Assembly (NCBI GenBank): GCA_030710605.1
Contig: CP092863.1
Span: forward strand, 119,520,412-119,584,411
DNA length: 64,000 bases
Source of the DNA: Cordylochernes scorpioides
Taxonomy: Eukaryota; Arthropoda; Arachnida; Pseudoscorpiones; Chernetidae
Direction: 5' to 3'
Made by a program: the position numbers and the translations under genes
Shown here: positions 57,780-64,000 of the stretch, piece by piece
How positions within the stretch are numbered: the first letter of the stretch is position 1
Layout: each line of letters opens with the position of its first letter
Notes under the pieces: generated by a model
What the model was told of the DNA's origin: nothing
Databases searched by the model: none
Seen by the model: the letters and a program-made list of their open reading frames with translations, nothing else

Positions 57780-57979
57780 GGTATATATATAGACGCCCTT
57801 TAATTCCATATTCTAGAACTATTGCGTGTTACCTACAGTTAGCAAGTAGGATGAAGTTGTTGCACTGGTGGTGTAGAGTGGTTGCTGTGACTGGAGCGTG
57901 TTTGAGGAGGGAAGGTCAGTCAATAGGATCTTATCAGTGGAGGAAGCGTCTCCAATTGTCTGTCGCCTTCATGAGTTGA
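57780..57979 (+). CDS. Possible promoter and small first exon
   Basis: A TATATATATA (about 57782) precedes an ATG at 57851 by about 70 bp. The frame of 42 codons starts MKLLHWWCRVVAVTGAC, a short basic-hydrophobic stretch like a signal peptide, and contains an AAG|GTCAGT donor-like site near 57914. Nothing confirms expression, and it may be chance. Confidence 0.2.
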
Positions 57980-58590
57980 ATGTTCTATTCTTTGTCGCTC
58001 TAATTAGTAAATTGTCCTATTAAATTATCTTTGCAGTGGTACTAGGTGTTGAGGCAAAGGCAATTTAGGGACTTTTTGATATTTATAATTCTTTTAAGGT
58101 TAGGTTAGCTCACAGTTGAGACTGATATCAGTCATTAATTAGAATTTGTTCAGAGATTGTATGAGGCATAGGTTAATTTATTCAAGGGCATTAGTTCCCA
58201 AGTTTTGTTTTAGAGTTTGATTTCTCGATTGTCCTGAAAGTTTTATTATATAGATAGGATTCAATGATGATGATTAGAGTGCTTTGGCTTCTATAGCAGC
58301 TTTTAACTTTAGAATGAATGCCCACAGTGACTGAATTTTTTTTTGTATGAATGTGAAGTGGAATAGATGATGAGAAGGTTGAAAAACTATTATATTGTTA
58401 GACCAAACTATGTATTTAGATAAGTGTTAGGGAATTTTGATAGGACCGATTTTGTTTTTGATTTCAAATTTTGTTAGGGTTATAAGCCTCTCAGGACAAT
58501 GCAATTCTCAAATTAGAAAATAGTCGCTCCTTTTTGTTAGACTTCCTTCGGGAATATGAGTTTTTTTTATTTATTTATTTTAGCCTTTGA
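57980..58590. other. No gene recognised
   Basis: Ordinary AT-rich sequence with no frame or repeat worth calling. Confidence 0.4.
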
Positions 58591-58609
58591 TATGTGTGAG
58601 ACTTAGGTG

Positions 58610-58740
58610 GACATAGCGGGTTTTCACCGGCGCACCAGATGGCTACATACAATTCAATTAAATCAATGTAGGGTTTGATAACTGGGTGGTATCTGGTTTC
58701 AAACCCCAGTAGGGGAAGTGTGCGCTATGGGTATGCTTCC
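58610..58740 (+). repeat. Possible degenerate tRNA-derived repeat
   Basis: 'tctggtttcaaaccccag' forms a stem-loop like a T arm. The flanks 'gacatagcgggttttcacc' and 'gtgcgctatgggtatgc' hold partly complementary 'atagcg'/'cgctat'. There is no complete cloverleaf. Confidence 0.25.
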
Positions 58741-59289
58741 TTCCATATGGATAACGTTAGTGGTAAAAGGCTGAGTTAGGGTGGGTTTTGCAAGTCGGGG
58801 ACTTGATCGGTTCTATGAGCTGACCCATTTGTTGGATCTGATACCATTAATAGGGACGCGCGAGGTTTCTTAGTGTCTTCAGATGACTGACACGAGGACT
58901 CTTCGGCGAGGGTATCAATAAGTGCAGAATAGGCCAGTTAATCACGCCACGGGCTTTGTGCTGGACGTGAGGTCTTTGGCATTTCGGGCTTTGTGCTGAA
59001 TGTCGTATTTACTCATGATGAGTTGTATGATGTGTTCATCCTGAAGAACCAACTCAGCCCAGTCAGTCTTTATAAAGGACTCCCTACCAGACGTACTATG
59101 GTAGTTCATTGATAAAATACTATTTTATTTATTTTTTTAGGTATTAAACAAGTTTAGAGCTTGATCATGTTAGTTTAAATTAGTTAGTAGCAAACCCAAA
59201 TAGAATTGGACATGTTTCAACGAAAAAGGCATGGAACTGATAGAGATAAATTTTGACTGACAGGCACCGTGTTAAGTCGATGTGAAGTC

Positions 59290-60045
59290 ACCAGTTTTTT
59301 TTTTCTCATTATTGGTTCTTTTATTTTTATTAATTTTTTAGTTTGAATTCATTATAGTTCAGGTTTGAATTCATTATTGGCTCTTTATTTTTTGTTTGAA
59401 CTCATTATAGTTCAGGTTTGAATTTATTATTGGCTCTTTATTTTTTTGTTTGAACTCATTATAGTTCAGGTTTGAATTCATTTTTTGGCTCTTTTATTTA
59501 TTTAATTTTTAGTTTTGAATTCATTATTGGCTCTTTTATTATTATTATTATTTTTTGTTTGAACTCATTATAGTACAGGTTTGAATTCATTTTGGCACTT
59601 TTATTTTAATTTTTTTTTGTTTTGAATTCATTATTGGCTCTCTTATTTATTTAATTTTAGTTTTGAATTCATTATTGGCTCTTTTATTATTTTTTTAGTT
59701 TGAACTCATTATAGTTCAGGTTTGAATTCATTATTGGCTCTTTATTTTTGTTTGAACTCATTATAGTTCAGGTTTGAATTCATTTTTGGCTCTTTTATTT
59801 ATTTAATTTTTTAGTTTTGAATTCATTATTGGCTCTTTTATTATTATTATTTTTTTGGTTTGAACTCATTATAGTCAAGTTTGAATTCATTATTGGCTCT
59901 CTAATTTAGTTTTTGTTTGAATTCATTATAGTTCAGATTTGAATTCATTATTGGATCTTATTTATATTTTATTTTATTTTAGTTTAGTTTGAATTTATTA
60001 TAATTCAGATTATTATTCATTATTGAGTCTTTTATTATTTTTTTA
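59290..60045 (+). repeat. ~55-60-bp minisatellite
   Basis: Irregular tandem units alternate 'gtttgaactcattatagttc' with 'tttgaattcattattggctc' and T-rich spacers of variable length, about 12-14 units. It is non-coding. Confidence 0.85.
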
Positions 60046-60399
60046 GTTACTAAGCATTATTTTTAAACTAGTAGGTATGCACCTTCCCACAAATCTGTCA
60101 AATCTTACATATAAATAGATGTATATATGTGTTTATAACCCTTGTGTTCCAGGCACCCTAAGACTCCGGATATACTTATCACAATACTATCCATGTCACA
60201 GAGTGGAACTAAAAAGCCAGTCTTGCATTCAACTGGCGAATAAATAGAATGCATGGCGCCCTTTGTTTTGACATTTATTTTTTTATTTTAGACAGTGCTA
60301 TTGTTTCCGCTAATCCAGAGCATTCCCCGACCTCCACTTTTGACCCCGGAGATTTGTCCTGCTCCCTCGCAAGCCCAAATTCCGTGGTCTTGGCGGGGA

Positions 60400-60815
60400 A
60401 GGACTGTAGAGGCCACTTCTGGGGCCTCCACAAAGTTCACCCACAGTATCAATGGAAAGCTGGTGGACAATGAAGAAGCTGCCTCGACAAGAAAGAAGGG
60501 GACTTCGAGCATTCTTCATTGTAAAACCAGCCCCTCTCTTCACCTCCTTTTTTTTTCTTCTAATTTTGTATATAAATTATAATACATTTATTTTTTTCTT
60601 TTAAATAAGCAGCTATTTGGTTTTTTTTTTATATTTTAAAATAATATTTCGAATAATAATTTTATTATAATTGTAGTTTTTTTTTTATTTTTCAAAAAAA
60701 TTTCTTTTTTTTTTTTTTCACAGAGGGTGACCAGATAAAGATTTATTATTAATTTTTTTTTTCGGTCACCCTGGGGAGAAAAAAGTCAGTTAGAGAGCCA
60801 GTTCTTCTTAGAGAG
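60400..60815 (+). repeat. Module M, copy 2, left part
   Basis: Counterpart of 50300-50650 plus the first bases of 52690. It ends in the GAGAG target (60811-60815) of the Gypsy insertion. The copy is otherwise continuous across the point where copy 1 is interrupted. Confidence 0.8.
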
Positions 60816-61036
60816 TGTGGTGTTTTGCATAACAATAGTTATGTTTAGATAAATTGTCGAGATATGCAAATAAGGTTTTGCATAGTGTTTGTTTGTTTGT
60901 ATGTTAATTATTTTTATGTATATATATGTATCATTAAATTGTAAATATTCAGTCATATTAGTGTTATGAAGCAATAAAGGTTTTATCTCTGACTTAGTGG
61001 ATCTCGGTGACCTGGAGTAGTTGTAGAGACACAACA
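60816..61036 (+). repeat. 5' LTR of the Gypsy-type element
   Basis: Begins 'tgtggtgttttgcataac' and ends 'tagagacacaaca'. It differs from the 3' LTR mainly by a short insertion in a TATATA stretch. An AATAAAG lies at about 60972. Confidence 0.9.
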
Positions 61037-61064
61037 TTGGCGACGAAGGAAAAGTGAGTGAACA

Positions 61065-61761
61065 ATGATGAACAATGAACAATTCAACCCAAACAATGGA
61101 AATGAAATCTCAAGTTATTTAGAGCGCTTTGAATCCTATTGCATAGCGAATGATATAGTAAAGGTCGTTAAAAAAAGGGCAACATTTTTCTCGCTATGTG
61201 GAAGAGAAACGTATAATATAATTTGGACGTTGACCTCTCCCAAGAATCCATTGGAAACAGAATGGGAGGAGGTGGTAACAGGGATTAAAAAATACTTTGA
61301 ACCAACGCCAAATATAATAGTGCAGCGTTTTAAATTTACGAAAAGGCTTCAAATGCCAAATGAAACAATATCTGAATTTATAACAGCTCTAAAGAAAATT
61401 GCCGAGAAGTGTGAATTCCCTGATTTGGAGGATAGGTTGCGTGATGCCCTAGTATGCGGTATTCTAAACGGGGAGATACAATCAATTTGTTAATGAACAG
61501 TATGCTAACATTTAAAGTGGCTCAAGAAATGGCATTGGCACATGAGGCTGCGGTAAAGAACGTTGCAGAAATTAAAGATGGAAAACCTCAGGAAGAAATG
61601 AATGTAATGGGAAGAGCTGTTAAGGTGAGACGAGGAATGAGAAGATTTTTAAATGTTTCCGCTGTGGATACACAAATCACAGAGAAGAGCAATGTTTCTT
61701 TAAAGATAAAAGATGTTTTAAATGCCAGTAGTTAGGGCATATATCTAGGGTCTGTAAGAAC
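61065..61761 (+). pseudogene. Gypsy-type gag, broken
   Basis: The first 142 codons (61065-61493) resemble a retrotransposon gag/capsid domain ('WEEVVTGIKKYFEPTPNIIV' and 'RFKFTKRLQMPNETISEFI'). A frameshift near 61480 moves the frame. Two CX2CX4HX4C zinc knuckles follow at 61654-61695 and 61714-61755, the second containing a stop codon (61729-61731). Gag packages element RNA; this copy could not make a full protein. Confidence 0.8.
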
Positions 61762-61842
61762 GGGAACTGTAGAAGCGATCGTAATAATTGCTCGATAGAT
61801 GAGGAGGCAGAGGCAACTAATGGCCTTTTTAATATAAATCAA

Positions 61843-62421
61843 GTGAAGGACACAAGTAACATGCGGAATTATATGGTAAAAGTACGGACTAGCGGTCGAG
61901 ATATGAATATGCTCATTGACTCAGGAACAGGGAAAAATATTATTTCTGAGAAGACGTATATAGAAACTTGGGTGAAGTCAGAAAGGCCTAGAATAGAGAA
62001 GGATTCTACCAAGTTGGTGCAATGGAACAGACAGAGGTTATCCATTCTGGGTAAAATAAAGGCCGACGTAAAAGTGAACAAAAGAAGTATCACAATGGAA
62101 TTGCTTGTGATCGAAGGTCCGGGCCCAAATCTGATTGGAACGGAGACGTTTGACCAGATTGGAATTGGTCTTGAATGGATAAATTATGGCGACAGTGTAT
62201 GTCAAATCAATGAGGTAATTATGGAAAACGGAGTGACAGCAAAAAGACACCAGGACCAATTGATGAGAAGAGTCAAGGAAGAAGTATCGGAGGATGTGGA
62301 GAAGAAGGAGGAGTGTAACACTGAAAGAAGGGGGGAACAAATGAATGACCCAAACAATCACTGGAAAGGCTGGAGGAAACACCTGGGCCAAGTAGGCCAA
62401 GGAGACTCCCCGAATACATAA
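61843..62421 (+). pseudogene. Gypsy-type retropepsin region, truncated pol
   Basis: An open frame of 192 codons includes 'NMLIDSGTGKNIIS' near residue 25, the aspartic-protease active site (DSG), and a C-terminal charged stretch. A normal pol would continue into reverse transcriptase, but here the frame ends just before the polypurine tract. The deletion lies downstream of the protease. Confidence 0.8.
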
Positions 62422-62452
62422 AAGATTGTGTAACAAATTGGGGGTGAGAAGA

Positions 62453-62679
62453 TGTGGTGTTTTGCATAACAATAGTTATGTTTAGATAAATTGTCGAGAT
62501 ATGCAAATAAGGTTTTGCATAGTGTTTGTTTGTTTGTATGTTAATTATTTTTATATATACTCGTATATATGTATCATTAAATTGTAAATATTCAGTCATA
62601 TTAGTGTTATGAAGCAATAAAGGTTTTATCTCTGACTTAGTGGATCTCGGTGACCTGGAGTAGTTGTAGAGACACAACA
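62453..62679 (+). repeat. 3' LTR of the Gypsy-type element
   Basis: Near-identical partner of 60816-61036, with 'tatatactcgtatatatg' in place of the shorter TA run. Confidence 0.9.
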
Positions 62680-63087
62680 GAGAGAGATAGGGTAAAAATC
62701 AACCAGAAAAAATGTAGTTCAACAAGAATTGAGTGGAAGGAATTTCCCCCAGCCTTCCAACAGAAGCACAAAGTTAAGTATTTTTTTTAATAATGGTTTT
62801 TAATAGGTATATTCATGTAAAATTTCTCACAGTGTTTCCTCGTTGCCCGTTTTATTTATTATTTTTTTTATTCTTTTCTTTGTATGACTGTCAAAAGAGA
62901 TAAATAAATATATTGTAGTCCTAATCAAATTCATAGTTGTCTATGTCCATTTTTTTTAACCCCAGTGCGCGCAGGATACAAACAAATTATGCCTTTTATA
63001 TAGCAGGATGTAAACTTTTCGTGAACTCCCTGAGCATGAAAGAGCCTCATGGATTTCGGGACGATAGCGCCGAAATAGGATCATCAT
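62680..63087 (+). repeat. Module M, copy 2, right part
   Basis: Starts with the second GAGAG and matches 52733-53150, ending at 'gccgaaataggatcatca'. The short sequence after it (63088-63170) is not shared with copy 1. Confidence 0.8.
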
Positions 63088-63533
63088 AACTAAACATTGT
63101 TGTAACTGAGCTTAAGCCAAGGTTTAAGGTCGAGACGTCCCCAATAGGACACATAAGAAAACGGCTTAACAATATTTATTAATATAAAACAAAAGGATTT
63201 AAAAGCGCGAATGTTTCTTTTATACATAAAACGAACTTCTACTGTCACCACTGATGAGCCAAGCCCTCCCAATATATTTTTTAATCGCAGTAAGGACAGT
63301 AGAAGTTCGTTTTATGTATAAAAGAAACATTCGCGCTTTTAAATCCTTTTGTTTTATTTGTATAGATGGCGCGTTATTGCTTTGTGTTAATTTATTCCTA
63401 ACTGGCCTTGTCTTTATAGTTTGCTGAAGAGCTTTGCTGAAGCAAATATTTGAATGTAATTCTACTGTCCTATAAGCTTATGTCCATAGTTTACTTGAAA
63501 ACCATTTCTAAGATTCCATCCTTCAGTGTAGCA

Positions 63534-63540
63534 TATAAAA
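63534..63540 (+). promoter_or_regulatory. TATA box of F2 unit
   Basis: TATAAAA followed 36 bp later by the structured block; ATACAGTATT between could serve as start region. Position is conserved with F1. Confidence 0.45.
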
Positions 63541-63575
63541 GCAGAATGATCCAATACAGTATTAGAGCTCTGAGA

Positions 63576-63642
63576 AGCGGTCTGGTGGATTAAATTGGCG
63601 AAACCGCTGGGAGGGTTCACCACTGATGAGCCAAGCCCTCCT
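63576..63642 (+). ncRNA. Permuted hammerhead-like block, F2
   Basis: Pairing scheme as in F1. Stem III 63576-63581 pairs with 63603-63608, with C17 at 63582. Stem I 63583-63589 pairs with 63616-63622 (7 bp, one G-U). CTGATGA is 63623-63629. Stem II GCCAA 63630-63634 pairs with TTGGC 63595-63599. GAA is 63600-63602 and the closing A is 63603. The enclosing stem 63609-63615 pairs with 63636-63642. Relative to F1, the second pair of stem I is G-C instead of A-T and the second pair of the enclosing stem is G-C instead of A-T, i.e. compensatory changes. A second, partial block (CTGATGA at 63251-63257) lies one period upstream. Confidence 0.65.
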
Positions 63643-63775
63643 AATATATTTTTTCATCGCAGTAAGGACAGTAGAAGTTCGTTTTATGTATAAAAGAAAC
63701 ATTCGCGCTTTTAAATCATTTTGTTTTATATGTATAGATGGCGCGTTATTGCTTTGTGTTAATATTTATTAATAT

Positions 63776-64000
63776 TCTATTTAAAACCAAACAATTTATC
63801 AATTTTAAAACATTTTGAGATATATTAACTTTTGGCAAGGGATTTCTTTTATAGCGAATACAAATTATTGATTTGTTTACACTCTTCTTAAATCTATTAG
63901 ATTTAATTTTATTTGTTTCAAACTTAGGCGATTTCAATTTTTTTTTTCTTGATAACATTTATTTCTGGCATTCTTTCCTGTAGGATAATTGCATCTGTTC
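63776..64000. other. AT-rich end of window
   Basis: No gene or repeat recognised in the last 225 bp. Confidence 0.4.

Larger units (their letters stand above)
60816..62679 (+). mobile_element. Gypsy-type LTR retrotransposon, internally deleted
   Basis: LTRs 60816-61036 and 62453-62679 (TG...CA, about 221-227 bp) are flanked by the 5-bp duplication GAGAG. A primer-binding-like TTGGCGACGAAGG follows the first LTR, and a purine-rich 'gggggtgagaaga' precedes the second. Inside are gag and a protease start only. Reverse transcriptase, RNase H and integrase are absent, so the element is non-autonomous at 1.86 kb. Confidence 0.9.
63186..63760. mobile_element. Foldback element F2 with ribozyme-like block
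   Basis: It is flanked by the 15-bp duplication 'aatatttattaatat' (63171-63185 and 63761-63775). A short minus unit (63186-63245) faces a plus array whose period is about 373 bp (CTGATGA at 63251 and 63623). Units align with F1 units in order: ribozyme-like block, 'cgcagtaagg', 'agagctttgct', 'ctataagcttatgtccatag', TATA box. Sequence identity outside the block is modest. No protein is encoded. Confidence 0.75.

Noticed and set aside
58610..58740. Full tRNA gene
   Set aside because: Only a T-arm-like hairpin is recognisable.
63113..63170. GTCCCCAATAGGAC near F2, like stem II of animal hammerheads
   Set aside because: No CUGANGA before it and no GAAA directly after it.

Overview
The window is AT-rich eukaryotic nuclear DNA, very probably from an arthropod. 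The evidence is mariner, Tigger/pogo, Jockey-like and Gypsy elements, a eukaryotic tRNA-Gly(GCC), a U2 snRNA fragment, TATA plus TCAGT-type promoters inside LTRs, and many short interspersed repeats ending in (TA)n. I cannot name the species. Only one intact-looking protein gene is visible, a single-exon ankyrin-repeat gene at 21919-23451 (minus). Nearly everything else is transposable-element or satellite DNA, much of it nested.

Layout. 1-1634: short repeats. 1635-7181: a young LTR element (LTR-A, minus) with a largely non-coding interior. 7600-13700: several SINE-like families in both orientations, truncated Jockey-like LINE 3' ends, a U2 fragment. 13910-18990: two LINE remnants and a foldback element carrying a tRNA-like sequence (F3). 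19000-24430: ankyrin gene A and its flanks, interrupted by foldback element F1. 24599-31038: a second LTR element (LTR-B, plus) whose interior is homologous to that of LTR-A, itself interrupted by a Tigger-like element. 31040-37830: the displaced upstream flank of gene A, a LINE, and truncated ankyrin copy C. 38600-43630: an inverted ~360/875-bp satellite. 43630-47085: ankyrin copy B (broken) and its flank. 47091-49140: a SINE, an internally deleted mariner, a LINE 5' fragment. 50300-53170 and 60400-63085: two copies of one module, each interrupted by a different insertion (SINE, tRNA-Gly and minisatellite in one; a 1.9-kb Gypsy derivative in the other). 54700-60045: a tandem duplication, apparently unique sequence and a minisatellite. 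63186-63760: foldback element F2.

The most unusual signal lies in foldback elements F1 and F2. Each carries, just downstream of a TATA box, about 66 nt containing every conserved hammerhead-ribozyme core position (GUC, CUGAUGA, GAAA) and three pairable stems. The strands come in a non-standard order (III5', I5', II3', III3', I3', II5'), so two adjacent hairpins carry the core in their loops. Compensatory differences between the families support the pairings. A third, decayed example with unrelated stem sequences and the same order sits at 38159-38244 (minus). The elements have 14-18 bp target-site duplications and a tandem-plus-inverted layout reminiscent of Penelope-like pseudo-LTRs. In sister element F3 the same slot is filled by a tRNA-like sequence.

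All calls come from reading the sequence by eye; no searches or folding programs were run, and identities and boundaries are approximate.
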